From the NCBI GenBank assembly GCA_031277535.1, contig JAITMD010000006.1, positions 186,001 through 250,000 on the forward strand: a stretch of 64,000 nucleotides of DNA, given 5' to 3'. Shown here in pieces: positions 26,438-35,176 of this stretch. Under the pieces are notes generated by a model. It was not told the origin of the DNA, ran no database searches, and saw only the letters and a list, made by a program, of their open reading frames with translations. The stretch's first letter is position 1; every line of letters begins with the position of its first letter. The stretch comes from Flavobacteriaceae bacterium. GTDB lineage: Bacteria > Bacteroidota > Bacteroidia > Flavobacteriales > Flavobacteriaceae. The position numbers and the translations under genes were made by a program.

Positions 26438-26803
26438 TTAAGAAGTTGCACTATGTCCTTTTGCTGAATTCCCAAAACCTCCACGAGCTGACTGGGCTTT
26501 GTAGGCACTTGATTTTGCGGTATTATTCCCAACATTAGATTGATGAGATAACCCTTGACTTGCATATCCCATTCCTCCCCCCATAAGCGGACGAAATGCC
26601 ATATACCACAATAAAGCACTTCCCATTCCTCCTCCACTTCGGTGATTATTGTATTGATTTGTAACCTCTGTATATGGTGCGCTACTATCGGCACGCATAA
26701 ATACGCGTTGTTGCTCTTCTTTATTTTCTTCTTTTTTAGCACATGATGCTAAAGCAGCAGTGATTAAAACTAATGACACCGCTTTACTACTCTTTCTATT
26801 CAT
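26438..26803 (-). CDS. YgiB-like lipoprotein
   Basis: 121 residues. A lipoprotein signal ends ALASCAKK (Cys at about residue 21). The central low-complexity part is Gly/Met-rich (SGGGMGSALLWYMAFRPLMGGGMGY) and the end carries SARGGFGNSAKGHS. E. coli YgiB has the same order: a lipobox, a Gly/Met region, then RGGFG near the C-terminus. It also sits directly upstream of ygiC, as here. The protein is shorter than E. coli YgiB, so the match is by layout and neighbour, not by strong alignment. Confidence 0.75.
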   Translation of the reverse strand: MNRKSSKAVSLVLITAALASCAKKEENKEEQQRVFMRADSSAPYTEVTNQYNNHRSGGGMGSALLWYMAFRPLMGGGMGYASQGLSHQSNVGNNTAKSSAYKAQSARGGFGNSAKGHSATS

Positions 26804-26809
26804 AATACA

Positions 26810-27097
26810 TTATTCTACAGTTACGTAAATAGGTGTTTTTACAAGTGTTGTAGGAGTAGTTGAATCCCAGTTAGGTACTTGTTTCGCCGTTTTTATTGTA
26901 TCTGATTTTTGAGCAATCAATTGTCCATTTGCCCATATATTTTGTTCTGTAATATGCAAAATACTATCTCCTACTTCTACAGCTTTTAAAGACACTTCTC
27001 TTGCTGATTTTTTATCCAATTGTTCTAAATTAGAATCACCTGACTGTCTACAAGAGACACCCAAAATAGCTATAGCTACAAATAGTATATATTTCAT
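26810..27097 (-). CDS. Small lipoprotein, unknown function
   Basis: 95 residues from the ATG at 27097. The signal MKYILFVAIAILGVSC has a lipobox with Cys at residue 16. The remainder is polar with no motif I recognise (NIWANGQLIAQK, VKTPIYVTVE). It starts the operon that continues into the ygiB and ygiC-like genes, spaced by six bases. A longer frame from a non-ATG codon at 27187 would place 30 residues before the lipobox and is rejected. Confidence 0.75.
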   Translation of the reverse strand: MKYILFVAIAILGVSCRQSGDSNLEQLDKKSAREVSLKAVEVGDSILHITEQNIWANGQLIAQKSDTIKTAKQVPNWDSTTPTTLVKTPIYVTVE

Positions 27098-27209
27098 AAA
27101 TGCAATTTTATATATCATTAATATCTTAAGAACAACAAAGTTTGTAAAATAATTATTCTTATCCAATGTTTTATAACCAATATTCAAGACATTAAAAATG
27201 AATATTTAG

Positions 27210-27217
27210 TATTTTTG
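27210..27217 (+). promoter_or_regulatory. -7 promoter box for AraC-family gene
   Basis: TATTTTTG, 21 bases before the ATG at 27239. The TTG at 27215 lies inside it. Confidence 0.45.
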
Positions 27218-27238
27218 AGCATTACTCATTTGATACCT

Positions 27239-28114
27239 ATGGAAGAAATAGCAATACTACAGATAAATGATTTAATACTTAATGACCTACAGAATGATTT
27301 CTATGCTAATACTATTCCACTTCATTTAAAAATCAATCATAACCACATAGAGAAACCTCATAAACACAATTTCTACGTTTCCATGTTATTTACACAAGGA
27401 ACAGGTACTCATGAAATAGATTTTAAAAGATATGAAATAAAACCAGGCGCTGTTTTTATGTTAGCCCCTGGACAAACACATAGTTGGAATCTTTCTGAAG
27501 ATATAGATGGATATATCTTTTATCACTCACAAGAGTTTTTAGATTTACATTTTGTCCGTGATACAATTAGGGAATACCCTGTATTTAGATCGATTTTCTA
27601 TCCTAATGTAGTTTATCTTGACAAAGAAGGAATTTCTGACATAACATATATTTTCACAAAAATGATGGTAGAGATTGCCACTAATAAATGGAAAAGCCAT
27701 CAGTTATTAGTTAACCTGACTTCTCAATTTTACATATTAACGAATCGATTATTGATGTTAGAAGATGGTTTCAACAAGATACTAAATAGTCAATATAGCA
27801 ATCACTTTATGAAATTTGAAGACTTATTAGAAGACAAATATAAAACTGAGAAATCTGCTGCTGCTTATGCTGAAGCTCTAAATATGACACAAAAACATTT
27901 AAATAGAATTTGCAGAACAATGATTAATCAAACAACCACTGACTTAATCATTAATAGAGTATTATTAGAAGCTAAACGCATGTTAATCTATACTGATAAA
28001 AACTTTAATGAAATATCTGCCGCCTTGGGTTACGATGATTATTCATACTTCTCAAAAATTTTTAAACGTAAAGTTGGGGAAACACCTAAAGATTTTCTTA
28101 AGAAATACATATAA
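27239..28114 (+). CDS. AraC family transcriptional regulator
   Basis: 291 residues from the ATG. The N-terminal half is a cupin (KPHKHNFYVSMLFTQGTGTHEIDF and MLAPGQTHSW, with a likely sugar or small-ligand pocket). The C-terminal 95 residues hold two helix-turn-helix units: EALNMTQKHLNRICRTM, then ISAALGYDDYSYFSKIFKRKVGETPKDF. It is divergent from the lipoprotein/ygiB/ygiC operon, 141 bases away. That makes it a candidate regulator of those genes, which is inference. The ligand is unknown. Confidence 0.92.
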   Translation: MEEIAILQINDLILNDLQNDFYANTIPLHLKINHNHIEKPHKHNFYVSMLFTQGTGTHEIDFKRYEIKPGAVFMLAPGQTHSWNLSEDIDGYIFYHSQEFLDLHFVRDTIREYPVFRSIFYPNVVYLDKEGISDITYIFTKMMVEIATNKWKSHQLLVNLTSQFYILTNRLLMLEDGFNKILNSQYSNHFMKFEDLLEDKYKTEKSAAAYAEALNMTQKHLNRICRTMINQTTTDLIINRVLLEAKRMLIYTDKNFNEISAALGYDDYSYFSKIFKRKVGETPKDFLKKYI

Positions 28115-28146
28115 AAAAAGCTCCTTAAAATTAAGGAGCTTTTTTG
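28113..28146. terminator. Bidirectional terminator
   Basis: AGCTCCTTAA and TTAAGGAGCT with a two-base AA loop, seven As before and six Ts after. It serves the AraC gene on + and tRNA-Trp on -. Confidence 0.9.
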
Positions 28147-28148
28147 TG

Positions 28149-28222
28149 TGGCACGGGTGGAGGGATTCGAACCCCCATCAACGGTTTTGGAGACCGCTAT
28201 TCTACCCTTGAACTACACCCGT
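28149..28222 (-). tRNA. tRNA-Trp (anticodon CCA)
   Basis: A 74-base cloverleaf on the minus strand. The acceptor stem ACGGGTG/CACCCGT, the anticodon stem GCGGT/ACCGT with loop CTCCAAA, and the T arm GGGGGTTCGAATCCCTC are all present. Discriminator G and an encoded CCA tail follow. The anticodon CCA reads UGG. It is a single tRNA gene, not a cluster, just upstream of the bidirectional terminator. Confidence 0.96.
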
Positions 28223-28268
28223 TTCTCATTTGAGTGGTGCAAATATAAATACTTTTTTTTTAATAATC

Positions 28269-28637
28269 CTAATCTTCTGAATAAAACATATTCAACCACA
28301 TTATTCTCGCAGCACGATATGTAAAAGTCCAGCTAAGCAAGATCACTACTACGATTGCAATAAATGTTTGCAACAAATTGATTTCCAAACCAAACACTGT
28401 ATTCAAGATTAAACGCGTTACCATAACAGCAACCATTTCAGCCACAGTAATTGCATAACTAACATACATTGCTCCAAAATAAAAACCTGTCTCACGGTGG
28501 AAATTATAACCACAAGAAGGACATTCTTTAGTCATTTTTGGCATTCTAAATGTAAAAACACTCCCTTTGTCATGAAATATTTTCTCTTTACCACAATGCG
28601 GACATTTACCGCTTAATACTTTACTGATATAAGACAT
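28269..28637 (-). CDS. DUF983 membrane protein with zinc-ribbon motif
   Basis: 122 residues from the ATG. Residues 11-45 hold two CPxCG knuckles (KCPHCGKEK and ECPSCGYNF), a likely zinc site facing the cytoplasm. Two hydrophobic segments follow at about 54-82 and 86-108. This layout is DUF983, widespread in Bacteroidota and of unknown function. The longer frame begins at a TTG and is rejected. A -7 box lies 39 bases upstream. Confidence 0.88.
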   Translation of the reverse strand: MSYISKVLSGKCPHCGKEKIFHDKGSVFTFRMPKMTKECPSCGYNFHRETGFYFGAMYVSYAITVAEMVAVMVTRLILNTVFGLEINLLQTFIAIVVVILLSWTFTYRAARIMWLNMFYSED

Positions 28638-28675
28638 ATTCTCTCCTTTTTTCTGCAAATTACGGTAAAATAAAT

Positions 28676-28683
28676 CAAATGTA
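28676..28683 (-). promoter_or_regulatory. -7 promoter box for DUF983 gene
   Basis: TACATTTG on the minus strand, 38 bases before the ATG. Confidence 0.4.
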
Positions 28684-28837
28684 AAGGACTAAAACGGAGC
28701 TATTTTAGTACTATTCGGACATTTAAACATGTTTTAAGTAAATAATAAACATTCATTTCCTATATAAATAATCACTACTACACTAAAGAAATACAATTAT
28801 TACGCCTTTAGAATGACAATTGACAAAGAAAATCTCA

Positions 28838-28866
28838 TTGTTCATTTTGAGAAATAAATAATTTTG
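28838..28866 (+). promoter_or_regulatory. Promoter TTG-N18-TAATTTTG
   Basis: TTG at 28838-28840 and TAATTTTG at 28859-28866, 18 bases apart. It fits the Bacteroidota consensus well and precedes the gene at 28927. Confidence 0.6.
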
Positions 28867-28926
28867 AATGCTATACTATTCATTTTTAGATAGATTCTAC
28901 AAGAAGATGTTTTTTTTTATACTTTT

Positions 28927-29385
28927 ATGACCTATAGCAAATCAAACCAAAAAATTATGCACACAAAACTAACACGTTCTTTTTTTGTCAGTCTATTACT
29001 TTTTTTCGTAGCGCAAACAATAGCTCAGAACAAACGTATTTATGTACGCCAATCAAACACAACCATTGATTCTATTTATGTATCAGATGTAAAAAAAGGA
29101 GGAGTATTTTTAAAAGTTGATACATACTTCTTAGAATACAGTCCTAAAAAGCCAGCTTTAAAGACTACCTATGAATTCAAGCAAATAGATAAAAATGGCA
29201 ATATGATTGTCAAATATTCTTTAAACAATAAGTTGGTTAATTTCAAATTGAAAACAAATCTTGAATTTGAAGATTGGACCCGATTAAATTTAGTAATAGA
29301 TTCTGCAAGAAAAGAACCTATGGAAGTTAATTTACAAACCAAAAAAGAAGATAAAATTCTTCGTATTCAATACCTAAATCAATAA
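28927..29385 (+). CDS. Secreted protein, unknown function
   Basis: 152 residues from the first ATG. A second ATG at 28957 gives MHTKLTRSFFVSLLLFFVA followed by QTIAQ, a cleaner signal peptide, and may be the true start. After the cleavage site there are short beta-like stretches (RIYVRQSNTTIDSIYVSDV, YEFKQIDKNGNMIVKY). No family is recognised. A well-formed promoter lies 61 bases upstream. The next gene also encodes an exported orphan, but has its own leader. Confidence 0.72.
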   Translation: MTYSKSNQKIMHTKLTRSFFVSLLLFFVAQTIAQNKRIYVRQSNTTIDSIYVSDVKKGGVFLKVDTYFLEYSPKKPALKTTYEFKQIDKNGNMIVKYSLNNKLVNFKLKTNLEFEDWTRLNLVIDSARKEPMEVNLQTKKEDKILRIQYLNQ

Positions 29386-29579
29386 TTACTCCTTTTACAT
29401 TTTAATATAGCAATACGTTCAAGCCAAAAAAATTAACATAAAATAAAAAAACAAAACCAACCATACAATCAATTATAATTACCAATATTACATTTTACTA
29501 TAATTTATCCTTACAATTGGATTTGTTTTTAATTTTATATATATTCCGTTCTAATAAACCAAAAAATACTTAGTAAACA

Positions 29580-30338
29580 ATGAAACTTACTTACATACTT
29601 ATCGCTTCTTTCTTTTCCATTGCTTCTTTTGCCCAGCATGCTGTAAACATAACAGATAAAAATGCGGAATGGAAAAAATATCATCAATTAAATGAAAAAA
29701 CCTACGATGGAATGCTTATGCGCAACAATATAGAGTACGATTTAAGGGACGGTAAAATAAATGCTTATAGAATTCTTCAAAATACTGAAATAGAGGCAGA
29801 ATTTGAAGTAAGATATGATGATAATGGGCAAGTGCTTCAAGAGATGAAAATCTTTGACTCAGGACGTGGTATAGTTAGAGAAGTTGTTTATAAAAGTAAC
29901 TTACTTTTTGATACCAAGAAAAATCTAATTGATGATGGAGAATTTATCTATAGTAAATTTGTTAATGGTAGACCACAAATTGCTACTTCTAAAGACTATA
30001 ATGAAGAAAAAAAACAGGGAAGTAAAAAGTCTTTTTCATATGATGAAAATGGTCTTCTAAAGCTTGAAAAATCAAGAACAGAAGGAGAAACTATTAGAAC
30101 CACTACTGTTACAACCTATAAATATGACCAATGTAATAATATTGTGGAAGTTTCAAATAGAATATCAGAACAAAATGCTGATACCTCTAAAAAGAAAAGA
30201 AACAATTTGGTTATAGCTTCAAAACCTACAGTTGAAAAAATAAATTACGAATATGAATATAATGGTTGTTTATGGACAAAAAAATACATTATCACTGATG
30301 GGAAAAAACAACTATTAGCTGAACGATCTTTTGAATAA
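29580..30338 (+). CDS. Secreted protein with YD-like repeats
   Basis: 252 residues. A signal peptide ends SIASFAQ at about residue 19. The mature protein contains repeated tyrosine/aspartate/asparagine turns: VRYDDNGQVLQEM, SYDENGLLKLEKS and YKYDQCNNIVEVS. These resemble single RHS/YD-repeat units without the surrounding shell. A terminator follows. The function is unknown. Confidence 0.75.
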   Translation: MKLTYILIASFFSIASFAQHAVNITDKNAEWKKYHQLNEKTYDGMLMRNNIEYDLRDGKINAYRILQNTEIEAEFEVRYDDNGQVLQEMKIFDSGRGIVREVVYKSNLLFDTKKNLIDDGEFIYSKFVNGRPQIATSKDYNEEKKQGSKKSFSYDENGLLKLEKSRTEGETIRTTTVTTYKYDQCNNIVEVSNRISEQNADTSKKKRNNLVIASKPTVEKINYEYEYNGCLWTKKYIITDGKKQLLAERSFE

Positions 30339-30364
30339 TTGCTTTCTTCACTTATAAATTTACT

Positions 30365-30396
30365 AAAAAAGCTCATCAAATTTGATGAGCTTTTTC
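30365..30396. terminator. Bidirectional terminator
   Basis: AAAAAGCTCATCAAA with TTTGATGAGCTTTTT, directly between convergent genes. Confidence 0.9.
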
Positions 30397-30398
30397 TA

Positions 30399-31286
30399 TT
30401 ATCCATTTTTCAAACGGCTAACTTCTTCTTCTGTTAAAAATCTCCATTTTCCACGTGGTAGATTCCACTTTGTTAAAGGACCGTACATTACACGGTCTAC
30501 TTTTATAACATTATAATCTAAACTTTCAAATAAAGCTCTAACTAACTTTACATTTGAAGCTTTTAGTTTGATTCCAATCTCTGTCTTAGGTTGATCTTCT
30601 ACATAAGCAATTTCCTCTACGAAAACTCTCTTTTCATCAATATACAGACCTTTCTTTATTTTTTCTAAATCTTCGTATTTTAAATTTTTATCAATTGATA
30701 CTTGATATAATTTTGAAGAACGTTGTTCTGGTGAATTTAGTTTCTGTAATAAATTGCTATCATTTGTAAATAGCATTAATCCCATTGTCGTTTTATCCAT
30801 ACGTCCAACAGGAGCAAGAGGAGTTTTTGATGCAGACTTTACTAAACTCAATACATTTTCTGCACTAATTATACTTTCATTTAGTGTAGCAAATCCTTTT
30901 GGTTTATTTAATAGTACATAAATCTTTTTTTCAGGAGTAATAAGTGTTCCATCAAAGTTTACCACATCTCCTGGCATAACTCTATGTCCTAACTCTACAA
31001 CTACTTCTCCGTTTATTTTTACGTTACCTGATACAATATAGATATCTGCCTCACGACGAGAACAAACACCTGAATTACTTATATATTTATTCAATCGCAT
31101 CCCATCTGCTTCAGAAGCTTCCTTTTGAGGTTTAGCTTTTGGCTTTGGTTTTCTATCAAGTGGCTTAGAGAACTTTCTTTCACCTGCTCCTCCTTCTTTC
31201 GAATAAGTTTTACGCCCTGTTGAATTTTTACTTCCTCCAGAACGACTTGATTTATTATTTCTTGAATTTGACTTACCGTTATTCAT
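30399..31286 (-). CDS. RsuA/RluB-family rRNA pseudouridine synthase
   Basis: 295 residues from the ATG. The first 75 residues are a basic, disordered Asn/Ser/Lys extension common in Bacteroidota members. An S4 RNA-binding domain (MRLNKYISNSGVCSRREAD) covers about 78-125. The catalytic domain has the aspartate in GRMDKTTMGLMLFTND near residue 175 and ends VMYGPLTKWNLPRGKWRFLT. It converts uridine to pseudouridine in rRNA; RluB (23S U2605) is the most likely relative. The longer frame's TTG lies in the -33 element and is rejected. Confidence 0.9.
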   Translation of the reverse strand: MNNGKSNSRNNKSSRSGGSKNSTGRKTYSKEGGAGERKFSKPLDRKPKPKAKPQKEASEADGMRLNKYISNSGVCSRREADIYIVSGNVKINGEVVVELGHRVMPGDVVNFDGTLITPEKKIYVLLNKPKGFATLNESIISAENVLSLVKSASKTPLAPVGRMDKTTMGLMLFTNDSNLLQKLNSPEQRSSKLYQVSIDKNLKYEDLEKIKKGLYIDEKRVFVEEIAYVEDQPKTEIGIKLKASNVKLVRALFESLDYNVIKVDRVMYGPLTKWNLPRGKWRFLTEEEVSRLKNG

Positions 31287-31302
31287 TATCCAAATATTTT
31301 TG

Positions 31303-31334
31303 CAAAGATAGCGAATCTCATGCTTTAATTTCAA
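31303..31334 (-). promoter_or_regulatory. Promoter TTG-N21-TATCTTTG
   Basis: On the minus strand TTG (31334-31332) and TATCTTTG (31310-31303) are 21 bases apart, 16 bases before the ATG of the pseudouridine synthase gene. Confidence 0.6.
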
Positions 31335-31364
31335 TTCTATAAAACTTTCAGCTATTTTTAATCA

Positions 31365-32288
31365 TTATAATGATTCCTCAAGCAATATTGTCCCACTAAC
31401 AACAACTTCTGGATTAATCAACATAATAGAAAAAACACCTAATAAAATAAGCAGTTTTAAACTTAGATGTAAACGATGATATTCTACAATTGTATGTGAC
31501 ATCCACAACCTATATAAGAACAAGACAAGTACTACTATACTTAAATAGAAATAATACGACATATAACCTACATGTTCGTTATTCACCAATAAAAAAATAG
31601 GAAATAAAGTAAGTACTACTAAAAAACTAATAACCTCTTTCGCTCGCTTTTCTCCAAATCTCACTGGAATTGTTTGGTAATTATTAGCAAAATCTCCTTT
31701 TATATTTTCCATATCTTTTACTACCTCTCTCACTAATATAATTAAATACAAGAAAAAAGCGTGAATAAAAATCGAAACATAAAAGAACTTGAAGTACATC
31801 AAAATACCAAAGAATGGTAATATTGCAAGCATAGAAGCAACCAAATTCCCTATAATAGGATATTTTTTTAACTTATGTGAATAAAACCATAATAAGAAAA
31901 TATAAGCTGAAAAAAAGATGGATGCATGATACGAAACAGGGAGAACAATACCAACAGCTAAAAAGTTCATTGCAAAATAAACTCTAAGCTTTGTAGCTTG
32001 ACTAACTAAACGATCTAACATTGATTTATTAGGTCTATTAATTAGGTCTTTCTCTGCATCGTAAAAATTATTGATGATGTAACCACCTGCTATTGCTAAA
32101 GATGAAGCAAATATAATAAGAAATAAATTCCAATCTAAAATAACGTCTAAAGCTCTTTTTTGAGGTGCAAAGATGAAAATAGACGCCAGATATTGTGCAA
32201 TTACAATAATAAATATATTATAACCTCTCACCACGGAGAACAAACTAAATACTTTTGTTATGAGTAACTTATTTTTACGAGATAACAT
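31365..32288 (-). CDS. UbiA family prenyltransferase (geranylgeranylglycerol-phosphate type)
   Basis: 307 residues, about eight hydrophobic helices. The two aspartate motifs are NNFYDAEKDLINRP (about residue 70) and DMENIKGDFANNYQTIPVRFG (about 190). These bind prenyl diphosphate through Mg. Flavobacterial proteins of this type are usually annotated as geranylgeranylglycerol-phosphate geranylgeranyltransferase. Its position just downstream of mevalonate kinase links it to isoprenoid supply. The acceptor (a quinone ring, heme or glycerol phosphate) cannot be told here. Confidence 0.85.
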   Translation of the reverse strand: MLSRKNKLLITKVFSLFSVVRGYNIFIIVIAQYLASIFIFAPQKRALDVILDWNLFLIIFASSLAIAGGYIINNFYDAEKDLINRPNKSMLDRLVSQATKLRVYFAMNFLAVGIVLPVSYHASIFFSAYIFLLWFYSHKLKKYPIIGNLVASMLAILPFFGILMYFKFFYVSIFIHAFFLYLIILVREVVKDMENIKGDFANNYQTIPVRFGEKRAKEVISFLVVLTLFPIFLLVNNEHVGYMSYYFYLSIVVLVLFLYRLWMSHTIVEYHRLHLSLKLLILLGVFSIMLINPEVVVSGTILLEESL

Positions 32289-32351
32289 CCTTCTTTCAAA
32301 TTCTTTATCTCAACTAAATCTTGAGAGGTTATAATATATCGTTTATATTAA

Positions 32352-33290
32352 TTAGAATTGGTAAACCACTTCTAATTTATAGTCTTTTAATGATTCCTTA
32401 GCTTTATCAATATCTGGAGTAAACCCTAAGATATATCCTCCACCTCCTGAACCACAAAGTTTTAAATAATAATCATTTGTTTCAATTCCTTTTTTCCATA
32501 CTTGATGGAATTGTTCTGGAATCATCGGTTTAAAGTGATTTAAAACTACTGCTGACAACTCTTTCGTATTGCTAAACAAAGCTTTTATATCTCCCTTCAA
32601 GAAATTCTCTACACAAGCATCTGTATGTTTTACAAATTGCTCTTTCAAAACCTGACGAAACCCTTGGTCTTTCAATTTCTCCATAAAGATAGTAATCATT
32701 GGAGCAGTTTCTCCAACTATACCAGAGTCTATTAAAAATACAGCTCCTTTTCCATCTACGCTTTGAGAAGGAATGCCTGTAGGTTCAATATTATCTTTTG
32801 AATTAATTAAAATTGGTAAACTTAAATAACTATTTAATGGATCTAATCCAGAACTTGTTCCATGAAAAAAGGCTTCCATTTTTCCAAAAATACCTTTTAA
32901 CACTAACAACTTATCTTTTGTTAGATTCTCTAAAACAGTAATTTTATCTAAAGCATATTGATCATAAACCGCTGCAACTAAAGCTCCGCTACTTCCCACT
33001 CCATATCCTTGTGGAATACTTGAGTCAAAGTAAAGTCCTGCTGCAATATCTCTATCTAATCTCTCCAAGTCAAACTGTACAAGATTAGGTTCTGTTTCTT
33101 GCAAATCTTTTAAGTAAGCAACAAAGTTCTGTAAACTCTCATTAGAGCGCATCGCTACTCCTTCAAGGTTATCTTCTACCTTTAAAGCTCCTTTATAAAA
33201 ATTGTACGGAATCGACAAACCTTTAGAATCTTTAATGATTCCATATTCTCCAAAAAGAAGAATTTTTGAGTAAAATAAAGGTCCTTTCAT
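32352..33290 (-). CDS. Mevalonate kinase (GHMP family)
   Basis: 312 residues. GHMP motif 1 is YSKILLFGEYGII near the N-terminus, motif 2 GVGSSGALVAAVYDQY near 100, and motif 3 KLCGSGGGGYILGF near 285. HGTSSGLDPLNSYLSLP carries the acid. The kinase phosphorylates mevalonate with ATP in the cytoplasm. HMG-CoA reductase (47640), a second GHMP kinase (46726) and MvaD (36294) are all in this window, which makes a mevalonate role secure. It is followed by the UbiA gene after 63 bases and has its own promoter. Confidence 0.88.
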   Translation of the reverse strand: MKGPLFYSKILLFGEYGIIKDSKGLSIPYNFYKGALKVEDNLEGVAMRSNESLQNFVAYLKDLQETEPNLVQFDLERLDRDIAAGLYFDSSIPQGYGVGSSGALVAAVYDQYALDKITVLENLTKDKLLVLKGIFGKMEAFFHGTSSGLDPLNSYLSLPILINSKDNIEPTGIPSQSVDGKGAVFLIDSGIVGETAPMITIFMEKLKDQGFRQVLKEQFVKHTDACVENFLKGDIKALFSNTKELSAVVLNHFKPMIPEQFHQVWKKGIETNDYYLKLCGSGGGGYILGFTPDIDKAKESLKDYKLEVVYQF

Positions 33291-33314
33291 AATTAATTAA
33301 AGCAATTTATTGTG

Positions 33315-33348
33315 CAAAAATACACATTATATCTTTTGATACTTGACA
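33315..33348 (-). promoter_or_regulatory. Promoter TTG-N23-TATTTTTG
   Basis: On the minus strand TTG at 33348-33346 and TATTTTTG at 33322-33315, 24 bases before the mevalonate kinase ATG. Confidence 0.5.
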
Positions 33349-33361
33349 ATCAAGCTACTTT

Positions 33362-33715
33362 TTATAAAAAACGGTTTTTAAAACCATAAACACAATGTCT
33401 ACATCCATTTTGACAACACTGTCCCTTCAACAAATGATATAATTCTGTAAAAACAAAATAACCATTCTCTTCATAATAGTGTAGTCCTTCAATCATCTCA
33501 CTTCTCCGTTTAGGAAAATCTTGTCCTTTTGTATCTGTAAGCATCTGATTAAACTTCATCAAGCAGTCATTACATAAACACTTATGAAAAGAATTCGCCA
33601 GAAACATTCTTGTTTCATTAGTAATTGTTATTTGTGAACAATCACAATTATTTATATCATCCACATTACAAACTATTTGTGATTTACAATGTGTACATAC
33701 TTTATTCTCACTCAT
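33362..33715 (-). CDS. CWC / DUF5522 cysteine-rich protein
   Basis: 117 residues. Thirteen cysteines form paired knuckles: VCTHCKSQIVCNVDDINNCDC, then CLCNDCL in the CWC part (1-60). GLHYYEENGYFVFTELYHLLKG followed by CCQNGCRHCVYGF is the DUF5522 part (about 84-112). In many Bacteroidota these are separate small genes; here they are fused in one frame. It is probably a metal-binding cytoplasmic protein of unknown role. The next gene starts eight bases upstream on the same strand. Confidence 0.88.
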   Translation of the reverse strand: MSENKVCTHCKSQIVCNVDDINNCDCSQITITNETRMFLANSFHKCLCNDCLMKFNQMLTDTKGQDFPKRRSEMIEGLHYYEENGYFVFTELYHLLKGQCCQNGCRHCVYGFKNRFL

Positions 33716-33722
33716 CTTAATA

Positions 33723-35159
33723 TTACTTCATGGTCGCAAAGTTATGGAACTGCATTTTTCCATTTCCTTCTACCTCTATTTTATGTTCAATCCTCTGTCC
33801 TGAACTTCTTTCTAATTCAACAGTTATTTGATTTTTCCCTTTAATCAAAGGTACTCGAACATAATTAATTGTAGCGGGTAGAGTCTGCCAATTTCGCGTA
33901 TCTGCCTTTTCAGAAAATAAACTATACAATTGCACTCCCAAGCCCAAGCCCTCCAATACAGCGTTGTTCTCTCCATTAGAACCATTAGACTTAGCTGCTG
34001 CTTTCAACGAATACTCCGCTGCTTTCTTTATAGCTAAACGAGTTAAAATTTGACTCATCTCTTTTCCAGCACGCTCCTTTAAGGTCATCACAGCAAGAGC
34101 ATCAATATCCTCTACTTTTTCAAAATTAAATTTTTTATCACTATTCACACTTACCTTAGCTAAGGTATAAGGAGGTTTCTGAACAATGTATTTAGGATAA
34201 GCAACATTAACACTATGCACATCATTTAAGGTCGTTTTGCCAGCCAATCCAAAATCTAAAGGAATCATAATTCCTAATGCATTAGTAAAGACTAAAGCTC
34301 CATCTTCTCCTTTTACCAAAGTAAATAAGAGATTCTCTTGTTCCTTAATAGGAGCACGCCCATTTTCCCAAAGCAGAACTAATTCACCTCCTTCTGTTGG
34401 CTTATAGTCTTTAAACTTCATTTTAAATTGACGTTCATATGTCTGAAGTTCACTCGAAAAGCCCATTTTATAAGCCATTCTCATTACATCATATTTTAAG
34501 TTCTCAGGCATTAATACGCCATAATACATTCCTCCTGTAGCTCCTTGATATACTTCGACAGCATTTCTATAAGCGATAAAAGCATTATTGTAATCTCCAC
34601 TTTGCTCATAAATTAGCCCTTGCATAATAAATGAAAAAGCATCTTTTGAATAGCGAGAGGCTTTTTCATTGTACTTATCTCCTTGTGCATAATTTTGAAG
34701 TGTAATTCTTCTTGCTTCAACGATGGCTTCTTCTGAATTACCTAAATACAAATAATTTAGAGCCTTGTAATAATGAATCATAAACAATTCAAACTCCTCT
34801 CCTTTATAATTTTGAGACATTGAATTTAAAAATAACCCGATTGCTACATCTCCTGTACTTTTCAAGCCTTCTTCTACTAATTCATCTGCTTTATTCAAAT
34901 AATCATTACTCTCTTTATACTGTCCCATCAAATGAGTTACTCTTCCTTTTTCCATATTGAAAAGTAACTGATTTCGAGTTTTTTGAATCAGTTTATTCTT
35001 ATCTAAAGCTTTATTTGCCTCTTCATAGTTTGTATCACCTACTTTTTGATAATAGTCCGTAATTCTATCATGATATGACGCACATCCAAATACGAAGAAC
35101 ATCAACACAAAGAGTATTGATGTTCTTGTACTATACTGTATGGTTTGTTTTGAAACCAT
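33723..35159 (-). CDS. COG3014-family lipoprotein
   Basis: 478 residues. A signal with lipobox VFGCASYHD, Cys near residue 27. The first half is helical with TPR-like pairs (KGRVTHLMGQYKESNDYLNKADELV, then YYKALNYLYLGNSEEAIVEARRI and FIMQGLIYEQSGDYNNAFIAYRNAV). The second half has beta-rich segments and ends KGKNQITVELERSSGQRIEH. This is the COG3014 family, regularly found next to lpoB. It is 17 bases downstream of lpoB, in one operon. A role in cell-wall synthesis control is an inference from that neighbour. Confidence 0.85.
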   Translation of the reverse strand: MVSKQTIQYSTRTSILFVLMFFVFGCASYHDRITDYYQKVGDTNYEEANKALDKNKLIQKTRNQLLFNMEKGRVTHLMGQYKESNDYLNKADELVEEGLKSTGDVAIGLFLNSMSQNYKGEEFELFMIHYYKALNYLYLGNSEEAIVEARRITLQNYAQGDKYNEKASRYSKDAFSFIMQGLIYEQSGDYNNAFIAYRNAVEVYQGATGGMYYGVLMPENLKYDVMRMAYKMGFSSELQTYERQFKMKFKDYKPTEGGELVLLWENGRAPIKEQENLLFTLVKGEDGALVFTNALGIMIPLDFGLAGKTTLNDVHSVNVAYPKYIVQKPPYTLAKVSVNSDKKFNFEKVEDIDALAVMTLKERAGKEMSQILTRLAIKKAAEYSLKAAAKSNGSNGENNAVLEGLGLGVQLYSLFSEKADTRNWQTLPATINYVRVPLIKGKNQITVELERSSGQRIEHKIEVEGNGKMQFHNFATMK

Positions 35160-35176
35160 TTGCTATAAGGTTTTTA

